64,000 bases of DNA from an uncultured Chlorobiaceae bacterium (GTDB taxonomy: Bacteria; Bacteroidota; Chlorobiia; Chlorobiales; Chlorobiaceae): positions 1-64,000 of the forward strand of contig CAIPMW010000065.1 in NCBI GenBank assembly GCA_903866255.1, read 5' to 3'. Positions 35,305-44,765 of the stretch are shown piece after piece. The notes beneath the pieces were generated by a model that was given only the letters and a program-made list of their open reading frames with translations, was not told where the DNA came from and searched no databases. Every line of letters begins with the position of its first letter. Positions within the stretch are counted from its first letter, which is position 1. The position numbers and the translations under genes were made by a program.

Positions 35305-35622
35305 ATGGAACAGTTGACAACCATAGGGCTCAACCACTATCTCACCATATCGGCCTTTCTTCTTGGCTTCGGTCTTTTTGCCGTTGTGACCCGGAAAAAT
35401 GCAATTGTTATTTTGATGGGTGTTGAGCTTATACTTAACGCCGCAAACATCAATTTTCTGGCATTTTCAAAATATAATGGCGAAATGCAGGGGGCGATGT
35501 TTTCACTTTTTATTATTGTTATTGCCGCTGCCGAGGCGGCTATTGCCCTCGCTATTGTGATCAACATCTTCAAGATCTTCAAGAGTGTAGATGTTTCGAG
35601 TATTGACAGCCTGAAAGAGTAA
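35305..35622 (+). CDS. nuoK: NADH-quinone oxidoreductase subunit K (NuoK)
   Basis: This 105-residue three-helix subunit has the conserved glutamates in VILMGVELILNAANINF and VIAAAEAAIALAIVI, which are part of the proton path. It follows nuoJ by 18 bases. Confidence 0.96.
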   Translation: MEQLTTIGLNHYLTISAFLLGFGLFAVVTRKNAIVILMGVELILNAANINFLAFSKYNGEMQGAMFSLFIIVIAAAEAAIALAIVINIFKIFKSVDVSSIDSLKE

Positions 35623-35659
35623 GAAGTTTTAATTTATTTGTGTAACCATCACCAAGAAC

Positions 35660-37963
35660 ATGCACAGTTTAATTCAGTTATCAATAGTCGTACTGCTGCT
35701 GCCGCTGCTCTCGTTTGTCATTCTTATTTTCTTTAATCGCAAGCTGCCGCGCAGAGGCGATTTTGTAGGGGTAGGAATACTGGGATCAGCATTTGCAATC
35801 TCTGCCTATATTTTCTGGCAGGTTGTGGTACAGGCTTATGACCCGGCGTTCAGGATTGCCTGGGACTTTACCTGGATGGATCTCGGCAATGTCCCCGGTG
35901 TTGGCTCGCTCCAGATTAAAATGGGTGTGGTGATCGACAACCTCACCTCCATCATGCTGGCGATGGTCACCCTTATCAGCCTGCTTGTCCACCTTTACTC
36001 AACCGGGTATATGGCGGGTGACAAGAATTATGGTCGCTACTTCGCCTTTCTTGGTATCTTCACCTTCTCCATGCTCGGTATTGTTCTCTCCGACAACCTC
36101 TTCTCTATCTATATTTTCTGGGAGTTGGTCGGTCTCTCATCCTACCTGCTCATTGGATTCTTTTTCGAGAAACAGAGCGCTGCTGATGCCCAGAAAAAGG
36201 CCTTTCTTGCCAACCGTGTCGGCGATATCGGCATGTGGCTCGGTATTCTGATTCTCTACTCCCAGTTCCACACCTTCAGCTTTGCAGAGATCTATGCCAA
36301 CCTTGCGGCGGGCAAATTCGGCCTCTCCAACGCCTGGCTCACCGCTGCCGGCATTCTGCTCTTTATGGGATGCGTCGGTAAATCAGCACAGTTTCCGCTC
36401 CACGTCTGGCTGCCTGATGCCATGGAGGGTCCTACGCCCGTCTCCGCCCTTATCCATGCTGCCACCATGGTTGCCGCCGGGGTCTACTTTGTCGCCCGCA
36501 TTTTTGTTCTTCTTACCGCTGATGCGCTCCACGTGATTGCCTTTATCGGAGCCTTCACCGCCTTCATGGCTGCCACCATTGCCATCACCCAGCACGACAT
36601 CAAGCGGGTTCTGGCCTACTCGACGGTCTCCCAGCTTGGCTACATGGTGCTTGGTCTCGGTGTTGGTGCCTACTCCGCAGCGCTTTTTCATCTGGTGACG
36701 CACGCCTTCTTCAAGGCATGTCTCTTCCTCGGCTCAGGCGCCATCATTCACGCCATGCACCATGAGCAGGATATGCGCTGGATGGGTGGCCTTCGTAAAA
36801 ATATGCCCTGGACCTTTGCAACCTTTACCCTTGCCACGCTTGCCCTTGCCGGTCTGCCACTTACCAGCGGCTTCCTCAGCAAGGATGCCATTCTTGCCGG
36901 AGCCATTGGTTTTGCCAATGTTGAGGGGGGCGGAATTTTTTATCTGATTCCCCTGCTCGGTTTCTTCTCTGCCATGCTCACCGCCTTCTACATGGGTCGT
37001 CAGATATGGCTTGTCTTTTTCGGAGAGAGCCGCACCCATCTCAAACCTGTTGAAGAGGATAATCATGCAGGCCATCATGCTCATGCCAGTCATGATGCCC
37101 ATAGTGACGATCATCATGAAGAGCACGGAGTGCATGAGGTCTCCTGGAACATGAGAGCCCCGCTGGTTATCCTTGCAGCTCTTTCGGTTTTCTTTGTCTA
37201 TTCACCCGATCCACTTGATGGTGGCAAAGGGTGGTTCATGAAGATGATTCCAACCCCCCCAACCGTGGTCGGCGCGGCCAACCCCCAGAAGGGAGCAATG
37301 CTTGCCGGAGTAACCGCTCCACTTCACGCAGAGGCGGCATCGCCCGCAGTGCATGGTGAAGTTGCCCCTGCAAGTGAACATGACGCTGCGGTAGCCACGC
37401 ATGGTGGAGCCACCGCAGCAGGAGCGCATGGCGAAGCGAAGGGAGGACACTCCTACTCCGACCCACGTCAGGCTGAAGTTGTGCATGCAGGCCATGCCGC
37501 GCATTACACTGCAATCTATATCTCCAGTGTTATGGTTGTGCTTGGTTTGAGTCTCGCATTGATTGTTTATGTTTTTGGAATTATTGACCCCGACAAGACA
37601 GCTCTTGCCATCAGGCCTCTCTACCTCTTTTCGCTCAACAAGTGGTACTGGGATGAAATCTACGAAGCCACCTTCATCAAAGGTTCAATGGTACTGGCGA
37701 GGATACTCACCTGGTTCGATATCAATGTTGTTGATGGCATCGTGAACGGTGTCGCCACACTTGTCAGGAAGTTTGCCTTCCTCAACAACAGCTTCGACAA
37801 GTATGTGGTCGACGGGGCTGTTAACTTTACCGCCTTTACGGTCAATACCACAGGAGCGGTGCTCCGGAAATTACAGACAGGAAAGGTGCAGAGCTATGTC
37901 GTGATGCTTCTTGTTCTTGTGTTTGGTTACTTTGTCTTTTACTTTACTCGATTGATACATTAA
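35660..37963 (+). CDS. nuoL: NADH-quinone oxidoreductase subunit L (NuoL), with His-rich insertions
   Basis: This 767-residue antiporter-like proton-pumping subunit includes SYLLIGFFFEKQSAADAQKK and PLHVWLPDAMEGPTPVSALI. It is longer than the usual 610-650 residues because of two soluble insertions near the C-terminal half: residues about 460-497 (HAGHHAHASHDAHSDDHHEE, 10 His) and about 545-620 (His- and Ala-rich, with HGEVAPASEHDAAVATHGG). The helices resume at YTAIYISSVMVVLG. Such His-rich loops might bind metal or simply be loop growth. It follows nuoK by 37 bases. Confidence 0.96.
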   Translation: MHSLIQLSIVVLLLPLLSFVILIFFNRKLPRRGDFVGVGILGSAFAISAYIFWQVVVQAYDPAFRIAWDFTWMDLGNVPGVGSLQIKMGVVIDNLTSIMLAMVTLISLLVHLYSTGYMAGDKNYGRYFAFLGIFTFSMLGIVLSDNLFSIYIFWELVGLSSYLLIGFFFEKQSAADAQKKAFLANRVGDIGMWLGILILYSQFHTFSFAEIYANLAAGKFGLSNAWLTAAGILLFMGCVGKSAQFPLHVWLPDAMEGPTPVSALIHAATMVAAGVYFVARIFVLLTADALHVIAFIGAFTAFMAATIAITQHDIKRVLAYSTVSQLGYMVLGLGVGAYSAALFHLVTHAFFKACLFLGSGAIIHAMHHEQDMRWMGGLRKNMPWTFATFTLATLALAGLPLTSGFLSKDAILAGAIGFANVEGGGIFYLIPLLGFFSAMLTAFYMGRQIWLVFFGESRTHLKPVEEDNHAGHHAHASHDAHSDDHHEEHGVHEVSWNMRAPLVILAALSVFFVYSPDPLDGGKGWFMKMIPTPPTVVGAANPQKGAMLAGVTAPLHAEAASPAVHGEVAPASEHDAAVATHGGATAAGAHGEAKGGHSYSDPRQAEVVHAGHAAHYTAIYISSVMVVLGLSLALIVYVFGIIDPDKTALAIRPLYLFSLNKWYWDEIYEATFIKGSMVLARILTWFDINVVDGIVNGVATLVRKFAFLNNSFDKYVVDGAVNFTAFTVNTTGAVLRKLQTGKVQSYVVMLLVLVFGYFVFYFTRLIH

Positions 37964-38026
37964 AAGAGATATACCAGGAATTTACCAAGGATTTACTTTC
38001 AATCAGAAAACTTACAGATACGGAAC

Positions 38027-39661
38027 ATGCTGAGTTTAATTGTTTTTCTGCCAATCATCGCCGGTCTGATTATTCTTGCCGTGCCGTCATCGCAAAAGCA
38101 GATAATCAGAATTGTTTCACTGCTTGCGGCGCTTGCCCAGGGAGTGCTGTCAGTTCTGATCTGGAGAGGTTATAATCCAGCTCTGCCTGGCATTACAGCC
38201 GGACCGGGAGGTAGCCCTCTTGGCTCTTTCCAGTTTGTCGAACGGGTTCCATGGATCAATCTCGATCTTGCGGGATTTGGTCCACTCAATATTGAGTATT
38301 TTCTCGGTGTTGATGGTATCTCCATTACCATGGTTATTCTCACCGCTCTTGTTTCGGCAATCGGTGTCTTGTCAAGCTGGACAATACAGAAGCAGGTAAA
38401 AGGGTACTTTATTCTCTACAACCTGCTTGCTTCTGCCATGATGGGCTGCTTTGTTGCGCTTGATTTCTTCCTTTTCTATGTTTTCTGGGAGGTGATGCTT
38501 CTGCCGATGTACTTCCTTATCGGTATCTGGGGTGGTCCAAATCGCGAATATGCAGCGATCAAGTTTTTCCTCTACACCTTGTTTGGTTCAGTTTTTATGC
38601 TTCTGGTGATGATTGGTCTGTACTTCAGCGTTACCGATCCTGTCACGGGGAACCACACCTTCAGTCTTGTTGCCATGGCGACCCAGAGCAACTTTATTAA
38701 AGATTCGATTCTTGGTCCAGATAATGTGATGTGGCGTTACGTTTCGTTTATTGTTCTCTTTATTGGATTTGCCATCAAGGTGCCGATGTTTCCTTTTCAC
38801 ACCTGGTTGCCGGATGCCCACGTTGAAGCGCCGACCCCTATTTCAGTTATTCTTGCCGGTGTTCTGTTGAAGCTGGGAACTTACGGTATGATTCGTATCA
38901 ACTTCCCTATTTTCCCTGAGGTTTTTCATGCAGGGATGTATGTGATCGGTATCTTTGGCGCCATTAATATTATTTATGGCGCAATGTGTGCGCTGGCCCA
39001 GCAGGATCTCAAGAAGATGGTGGCCTACTCCTCGATCAGCCACATGGGTTACGTTCTCCTTGGCCTGTCCGCAGGAAACAGCGAGGGAATGGTTGGAGCG
39101 CTCTACCAGATGTTTAACCATGGCACCATTACGGCCATGCTCTTCTTGCTGGTTGGTGTTATTTATGATCGTGCCCACACTCGCCAGATCGACAAGTTTG
39201 GTGGTCTTGCATCGCACATGCCCCATTATGCAGCTTTTGTGACTGTTGCCTGGTTTGCCTCACTTGGTCTTCCAGGGCTCAGCGGCTTCATCTCTGAAGC
39301 ACTTGTCTTTGTCGGAGCCTTCAGTTCGGTGACTACCCGTTATATTGCTATGGTGTCGGTACTTGGTATTGTTTTTGGTGCGGCCTACCTGCTCTGGTCA
39401 CTCCAGAGGATGTTCCTTGGTCAGAGAAAGCCCGATGCTGCCTACGATCTTGTCGCGGATGAGGATGGTCATGAACATATCCATTTCCACGACTGGAGGG
39501 GCAAGATTGATCTTGATGGTCGTGAACTTGCCATGCTTGTTCCGCTCCTTATTATCACCATAGTACTTGGTGTTTACCCCATGCCGGTGCTCGGGATGCT
39601 GACCTCAAGTATCAACAAACTTGTCGAGGTACTTTCGCCGGTCGTTTTATCGCAACTGTGA
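38027..39661 (+). CDS. nuoM: NADH-quinone oxidoreductase subunit M (NuoM)
   Basis: This 544-residue antiporter-like subunit has the conserved LLPMYFLIGIWGGPNREYAA and PFHTWLPDAHVEAPTPISVI. Between the last helices a short soluble stretch (DLVADEDGHEHIHFHDWRG) is His-rich, like that in NuoL. It lies 63 bases after nuoL. Confidence 0.97.
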   Translation: MLSLIVFLPIIAGLIILAVPSSQKQIIRIVSLLAALAQGVLSVLIWRGYNPALPGITAGPGGSPLGSFQFVERVPWINLDLAGFGPLNIEYFLGVDGISITMVILTALVSAIGVLSSWTIQKQVKGYFILYNLLASAMMGCFVALDFFLFYVFWEVMLLPMYFLIGIWGGPNREYAAIKFFLYTLFGSVFMLLVMIGLYFSVTDPVTGNHTFSLVAMATQSNFIKDSILGPDNVMWRYVSFIVLFIGFAIKVPMFPFHTWLPDAHVEAPTPISVILAGVLLKLGTYGMIRINFPIFPEVFHAGMYVIGIFGAINIIYGAMCALAQQDLKKMVAYSSISHMGYVLLGLSAGNSEGMVGALYQMFNHGTITAMLFLLVGVIYDRAHTRQIDKFGGLASHMPHYAAFVTVAWFASLGLPGLSGFISEALVFVGAFSSVTTRYIAMVSVLGIVFGAAYLLWSLQRMFLGQRKPDAAYDLVADEDGHEHIHFHDWRGKIDLDGRELAMLVPLLIITIVLGVYPMPVLGMLTSSINKLVEVLSPVVLSQL

Positions 39662-39707
39662 TCTTATTGAATTTGAGAGAGAGGATTAAAGAATAAACAA
39701 GAGAATT

Positions 39708-41246
39708 ATGTTTGAGCTGCCAACAGGTGCTGAAATCCAGGGTATCATTGCAAGTCTGAAAGTGAGCGTTGGTTTTTTTATACCTGAAATTTATCTCTCA
39801 TTGCTTTTTATGTTCCTGATCGTCGTTGATCTGGTTGCAAAAGGCAGGAAAAACAGTATGCTCGCCATCAGCACCCTTGCAGGGCTGGCCGGAAGCTTTT
39901 TCTTTATTTACCAGCAGCAGAGCTTGCATGCAGGGGAGTTTTTCTTCGGGATGTATGTCCTCGACGAGTTTGCCCTCTTCTTCAAGTACTTTTTTGTACT
40001 TTCAGGAATATTTGCTGTCATCATAACGATGGCTGACGAGCAGTTTGACAGAGAGGTGAAGAGTATGGGCGAGTATTACGCACTGATTGTGTCGATGGTT
40101 ATCGGGATGATCATGATGGCCTCATCTGCTGATCTTATGATGATTTTCCTCTCAATGGAGCTGGTTAGCTTCTCTGCATATATTCTTACCGGCTACTTCA
40201 AGCGTAACGCCCGCTCTTCTGAAGCTGCTTTGAAGTATCTCGTCTATGGTGCGGTCTCGTCTGGCCTGATGGTCTATGGTTTTTCGCTGATTTATGGCCT
40301 CACCGGCGAGACAAACCTGATTAAAACAGGAGCTGCGCTTGCTGCACAAGGCAATACTCATTCACTTGTCTTGATGTTGTCTTCGCTGCTGATTATTGCC
40401 GGTTTTGGTTACAAGATAGGCGCTGTACCATTTCACTTTTGGTCGCCTGACGTCTATGAAGGTGCTCCAACCCCCATTACTGCCTATCTTTCAGTCGCCT
40501 CAAAGGCTGCTGGAGTAGCGCTTCTTATCCGGTTTTTCTACATTGCCATACCGCATGGCACACTCGAAGTCTCATCTCAAACCGGCATTGACTGGGTGAT
40601 GATGCTTCTTGTCCTTTCGGTTGGTTCAATGATTTATGGCAACGTGGTGGCGCTCTGGCAGAAGAATGTGAAGCGAATGCTGGCCTACTCCTCTATTGCT
40701 CATGCTGGCTATTTGCTCCTCGGTATTATTGTGCTGGGCAAGTTTGGTACCCAGGCTACGCTTTTCTATCTGCTCTCCTATTTTCTCATGAATTTCGGCG
40801 CTTTCTATGTGGTAATTTTGATTGCTAACAAGATCGGCAGTGAAAATCTCGACGACTATCGCGGTCTTGGGAAAAAAATGCCCCTTGCTGCTGCCGCACT
40901 CACTGTTTTTCTTGTCTCGCTGGTTGGGCTTCCTCCAACACTCGGTTTTATTGGCAAACTGATGATCTTCTCTGCTCTTCTTGCCAAAGGCTCACTCTAC
41001 TTGTGGCTTGCGCTTATCGGCATTATGACCAGTGTAATCTCTCTGTACTATTATATGCTTATTCCGTTGAACATGTATCTCCGTGAGTCGAGTCAGAATG
41101 ATAACAAGGAGATGAATCCTGGTATTTTTGCCCAGGCGCTTATGGCGGTGCTGATGTTCCTCACCATTTATTTCGGACTTTTTTTTACTCCACTCTCACA
41201 TTTTTCAAAATATGCTTCAGCCATGTTTGGGATAACGCTCAATTGA
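39708..41246 (+). CDS. nuoN: NADH-quinone oxidoreductase subunit N (NuoN)
   Basis: This 512-residue antiporter-like subunit has MELVSFSAYILTGYFKRNAR and PFHFWSPDVYEGAPTPITAY. It is the last nuo gene, followed after 30 bases by a strong hairpin terminator. No nuoE, nuoF or nuoG is present before or after. Confidence 0.97.
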   Translation: MFELPTGAEIQGIIASLKVSVGFFIPEIYLSLLFMFLIVVDLVAKGRKNSMLAISTLAGLAGSFFFIYQQQSLHAGEFFFGMYVLDEFALFFKYFFVLSGIFAVIITMADEQFDREVKSMGEYYALIVSMVIGMIMMASSADLMMIFLSMELVSFSAYILTGYFKRNARSSEAALKYLVYGAVSSGLMVYGFSLIYGLTGETNLIKTGAALAAQGNTHSLVLMLSSLLIIAGFGYKIGAVPFHFWSPDVYEGAPTPITAYLSVASKAAGVALLIRFFYIAIPHGTLEVSSQTGIDWVMMLLVLSVGSMIYGNVVALWQKNVKRMLAYSSIAHAGYLLLGIIVLGKFGTQATLFYLLSYFLMNFGAFYVVILIANKIGSENLDDYRGLGKKMPLAAAALTVFLVSLVGLPPTLGFIGKLMIFSALLAKGSLYLWLALIGIMTSVISLYYYMLIPLNMYLRESSQNDNKEMNPGIFAQALMAVLMFLTIYFGLFFTPLSHFSKYASAMFGITLN

Positions 41247-41276
41247 CCGACCTCGAGAAAACATAACATGATGCAT

Positions 41277-41313
41277 AATAACCCCGTTTTGACGACCTGT
41301 TAACGGGGTTATT
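41277..41313 (+). terminator. terminator of the nuo operon
   Basis: A perfect 12-bp stem (AATAACCCCGTT at 41277-41288 with AACGGGGTTATT at 41302-41313) around a 13-base loop is followed by TTGTTT. It lies 31 bases after the nuoN stop and would also act in part on the convergent maf transcript. Confidence 0.9.
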
Positions 41314-41469
41314 TTGTTTCTGCCGTTATTGGTTTCGCTCTCTTGGCGGACAAAAGTCATGTCAAAGATACAGGATGTTGTCAGAAAATCTAATACTGTG
41401 CTGTATAAAACAACTTCTGTCCACATAATCTTTTCAGATGTTGCTGTTTGCGGCGGCGATATAAACTTG

Positions 41470-42039
41470 TCAGAATGCCTTGAGCGCTTTCCAGACCCGT
41501 GAGAGTGGCAGCCCCACAACATTATGGTAGCACCCCTCAATCCGTTTGACATAACAGGCAAGAAGCGGATCCTGGATGCCATAAGCTCCTGCTTTGTCGT
41601 AAGGCTCTTCCGAGAGGATGTAGCGCTCTATCTCCTGATCCGACATTGGTTCAAACTCCACGGTGGTGCTGACGCATTCAGTATGTGTTTTCTTGGCCGA
41701 GAGGAGTACAAAGCCGGTGTAGACCCGATGTGAGCGGTTTTGGAGAATTTTAAGCATAGAGAATGCCTCATCAAATCCAGATGGTTTTTCGAAGATCTGA
41801 TTTCCTTTTGCGACAACCGTATCAGCCGCGAGAGTGATGGTGTTGCGCCCTTGCCCGAGCGGTAATGCAGCCAGCGCTTTTTCATAAGCAAGGCGGGTAA
41901 CATTATCTTCAATTGAGAACGCCGGATCGAGAATTTCCGGCGTTTCGACTGACACTGTTTCAAAAGGGATCCTGGTCAGTGAGAGAATCGTGCGCCTTCG
42001 TGGTGATTGTGAGGCAAGGATAAGGATTGGTTTTCCCAT
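41470..42039 (-). CDS. Maf-family nucleoside triphosphate pyrophosphatase
   Basis: This 189-residue protein removes pyrophosphate from dTTP, UTP or modified nucleotides as house-cleaning. It has the Maf signature ILASQSPRRRTIL at the N-terminus, ADTVVAKGNQIFEKP in the middle and EEPYDKAGAYGIQD near the C-terminus. I use the ATG at 42039 (MGKPILILASQSPRR); the longer frame to 42153 would run into the symporter gene. It is the last gene of a minus-strand operon, ten bases after the symporter stop. Confidence 0.94.
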   Translation of the reverse strand: MGKPILILASQSPRRRTILSLTRIPFETVSVETPEILDPAFSIEDNVTRLAYEKALAALPLGQGRNTITLAADTVVAKGNQIFEKPSGFDEAFSMLKILQNRSHRVYTGFVLLSAKKTHTECVSTTVEFEPMSDQEIERYILSEEPYDKAGAYGIQDPLLACYVKRIEGCYHNVVGLPLSRVWKALKAF

Positions 42040-42049
42040 AAAGGAGTTA

Positions 42050-43813
42050 TCAATTGAGTGTGTTCCAGCCACGTCGGTTGAGATCGGCAAAGATAAGTGA
42101 CCCCGCAACCACCCCAGCGCCGAGAAAGAGTACTCCCTGCATTGTATCTCCAAAGATCACTCTTCCGGTGCCAAAGAGGATAGTGTAGATCATGACAATG
42201 CCGAGCGCCCAATCCACAAAAAGCATGGCAAAACCGGTGTCTGAAACAACGTCAGGCAGATTATTGGAGACTTTTTTCCAGAGCACACCGCCAACCCGCG
42301 TGGTTCTGTAGAAGAGTTCCAACCGGGTAATCTCCGTTGGTGGAGTCAGAAAGGTGACGAGCAGAGTTGCCGCAATGGTAAAGGCGACGATGATAAAAAT
42401 CGAGAAGGGAAAGGTGATATCGGTAAAGAGCTGCAGCCACCCGAAAGCGAGAAATGGTGCCACCATGGAGGTGATCTCCGACCAGGCGTTGAGCCGCCAC
42501 CAGAACCAGCGGAGAATCAACACAAAGCCGGTCCCTGCGCCGCACTGGATAATAAATTCCCATGCGCCGGTGATGGTCTCCAGCACAAAGAAGGTGATGT
42601 AGAGGGCGAAGGCAGCCGTCAGAAATGTGGTGACTTTGGAAATGGTGACATAGTGTTGTTCATCGCCATCGGTTTTCAGGAACCGCCGGTAGAGGTCGTT
42701 GATGAGGTAGCTTGTGCCCCAGTTGAGGTGGGTTGAGAGCGTTGACATGTAGGCAGCAAGAAAGGCGGCAATAAGCAGCCCCTTCAGCCCGGGAGGGAGT
42801 ACCGCCTGCATGACGTAGACAAAGCCGTCCTCCTTCTGGTTCATCGGAAGGTCGGGGAACATGACAAGGCTGACAAGCCCCACAATAATCCATGGCCATG
42901 GCCTCAGGCAGTAGTGGGCCACCGTGAACCAGAGTGTTGCAAGGAGTGAATGTTTTTCATTTTTGGCGCTCATCATGCGCTGGGCAATGTAGCCTCCACC
43001 ACCAGGCTCGGATCCGGGGTACCAGGAGGCCCACCACTGCACAAAGGCCATGGCGGCAAACGAGATGAAGGGTAGTGCCACTGCTCCAGTGAGACTTCTC
43101 TCTGAAGAAGATGAGGTGAAGGTGGGGAAGAAGTCGAACATCCATGCAGGAAGCGCTTTGGTGAGCCCTCCGGCGGAGACTACAGCGGGAGACTGCACCG
43201 CAAGAACCGCAAGAATAATGCAGCCAGTCATGGCGATGACAAATTGTACTGCGTCGGTAATGGAGACTCCCCAGAGCCCTGAGAGGCCCGAATAGAAGGT
43301 GGTGAGCAGAACGAGGGCAACAATGGTGAGTTCGGGGTTCAGTTCCGGCATCAAGATGCGGATAATTTTGAACATGGCAAGGTTGACCCAACCGATAATA
43401 ACGGCGTTGATGAAGAGACCGAAATAGATCGCCTTGAAGCCACGGAGAAAACGTGCCGCTTTGCCACTGTAGCGCAGCTCAATGAACTCAAGGTCGGTCA
43501 ATATTTCTGCTCGCCGCCAGAGCCTTGCAAAAAAGAAGACCGTTAACATACCGCCCGAAACAAAGGTCCACCAGACCCAGTTGCCGGCAATACCGTTTTT
43601 TGCCACAAATCCTGCCACGGCAAGCGGTGTATCAGCGGCAAAGGTGGTTGCCACCATGCCGGTGCCAGCAATCCACCAGGGGAGCTGACGTCCGGAGAGA
43701 AAGAACTCTCCCACACTCTCCGAGGCGCGCCTTGAAAACCAGAGGCCGATCACCAGCGTCAGCAGGAGGTAGCCCACAATGAAGCTGTAGTCAAGTATGT
43801 TAAGTTGCTCCAT
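42050..43813 (-). CDS. sodium:solute symporter (SSS family)
   Basis: This 587-residue membrane protein has about 13-14 helices of the LeuT-like SSS type, with FSRRASESVGEFFLSGRQLP and WWIAGTGMVATTFAADTPLA near the N-terminus, features of sodium-coupled carriers of sugars, amino acids or inositol. I use the ATG at 43813 (MEQLNILDYSF); a GTG three codons earlier is possible. The gene lies between a PfkB kinase and maf, ten to twelve bases apart. Together with the GH13-like gene this suggests sugar uptake and use, but the substrate is unknown. Confidence 0.9.
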   Translation of the reverse strand: MEQLNILDYSFIVGYLLLTLVIGLWFSRRASESVGEFFLSGRQLPWWIAGTGMVATTFAADTPLAVAGFVAKNGIAGNWVWWTFVSGGMLTVFFFARLWRRAEILTDLEFIELRYSGKAARFLRGFKAIYFGLFINAVIIGWVNLAMFKIIRILMPELNPELTIVALVLLTTFYSGLSGLWGVSITDAVQFVIAMTGCIILAVLAVQSPAVVSAGGLTKALPAWMFDFFPTFTSSSSERSLTGAVALPFISFAAMAFVQWWASWYPGSEPGGGGYIAQRMMSAKNEKHSLLATLWFTVAHYCLRPWPWIIVGLVSLVMFPDLPMNQKEDGFVYVMQAVLPPGLKGLLIAAFLAAYMSTLSTHLNWGTSYLINDLYRRFLKTDGDEQHYVTISKVTTFLTAAFALYITFFVLETITGAWEFIIQCGAGTGFVLILRWFWWRLNAWSEITSMVAPFLAFGWLQLFTDITFPFSIFIIVAFTIAATLLVTFLTPPTEITRLELFYRTTRVGGVLWKKVSNNLPDVVSDTGFAMLFVDWALGIVMIYTILFGTGRVIFGDTMQGVLFLGAGVVAGSLIFADLNRRGWNTLN

Positions 43814-43825
43814 GCTGCTCACTGT

Positions 43826-44737
43826 TTATTCTTCTATTCTTGAAAGCTCACGGAAGCTCTGGTAACGATCCTCAATCTCCAGCAGGTCGAGCGCAGCAAT
43901 TTTTTCAGTGCCAAACTTTTCAACGCAGAAACTTGCCATGGCGCTGCCGTAGAGCACCGCACGGCGCATCTCGGTATCGGTTATGGTTTCGCAACGGGAG
44001 AGGTGGCCGATGAAACCTCCTGCAAAGGTGTCGCCAGCGCCAGTGGGGTCGTAGATTGACTCAAGCGGAAAGGCCGGGGCTGCAAAGATGCCGTTATCGT
44101 TAAAGAGCAGGGCGCCGTGTTCACCTTTTTTGATAATTAGCGTTTTTGGACCCATTTCGCGGATGATTCGTGCTGACTTGACCAGGTTGGGGTCGCCGCT
44201 GAGCAGGCGTGCCTCACTGTCGTTGAGGATGAAGATATTAACATGCTGCAGGGTTTTTTTAAGCTCCTCCTGTTTTGACTCAATCCAGAAGTTCATAGTG
44301 TCGAGGATTACCAGCTTCGGCTTGCTGATCTGACCGAGCACTTTGAGTTGCAGTTCAGGGTCGATGTTGCCGAGGCAGATATATTCAGCATTGCGGTACT
44401 CTGCTGGCACCACGGGGTCAAAATCGGCGAAGACATTCAATCGGGTGTCGAGCGTATCGCGGGTATTCATGTCGTAGTGGTAGCGTCCGGACCAGCGAAA
44501 TGTTTTGCCATCTTCGATTTTTTGCACCCCTCTGGTGTCGATCTGCCTCGAGTGGAGCAGTTCGAAATGGACTTTCTCAAAGTCGGAGCCGACCACGCCA
44601 ACGATCTGAATTTTGTCGGTAAAGTAGCTGGCTGAGAGGGCAATGTAAGTGGATGAACCGCCAAGGGTGTTCAGAGAGCTTCCGAAGGGAGTTTCGATAT
44701 CGTCAAAGGCAAGAGAGCCGACAATGAGAATAGACAT
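43826..44737 (-). CDS. PfkB-family carbohydrate/nucleoside kinase
   Basis: This 303-residue kinase has the PfkB signature 2, IYDPTGAGDTFAGGFIGHL, and the N-terminal GGSSTYIALSASYF. It phosphorylates a sugar or nucleoside with ATP. I use the ATG at 44737 (MSILIVGSLAFDD); 14 codons upstream lack support and run toward the GH13-like gene. The neighbours are a GH13-like enzyme (28 bases upstream) and a symporter. Confidence 0.92.
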   Translation of the reverse strand: MSILIVGSLAFDDIETPFGSSLNTLGGSSTYIALSASYFTDKIQIVGVVGSDFEKVHFELLHSRQIDTRGVQKIEDGKTFRWSGRYHYDMNTRDTLDTRLNVFADFDPVVPAEYRNAEYICLGNIDPELQLKVLGQISKPKLVILDTMNFWIESKQEELKKTLQHVNIFILNDSEARLLSGDPNLVKSARIIREMGPKTLIIKKGEHGALLFNDNGIFAAPAFPLESIYDPTGAGDTFAGGFIGHLSRCETITDTEMRRAVLYGSAMASFCVEKFGTEKIAALDLLEIEDRYQSFRELSRIEE

Positions 44738-44765
44738 AAGGGAAATAGTGGTTGGTTGGTAAAAG

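Noticed and set aside
36734-37135. 133-codon minus-strand frame inside nuoL
   Set aside because: It is antisense to a strongly conserved gene; its Met/His-rich text mirrors NuoL codons.
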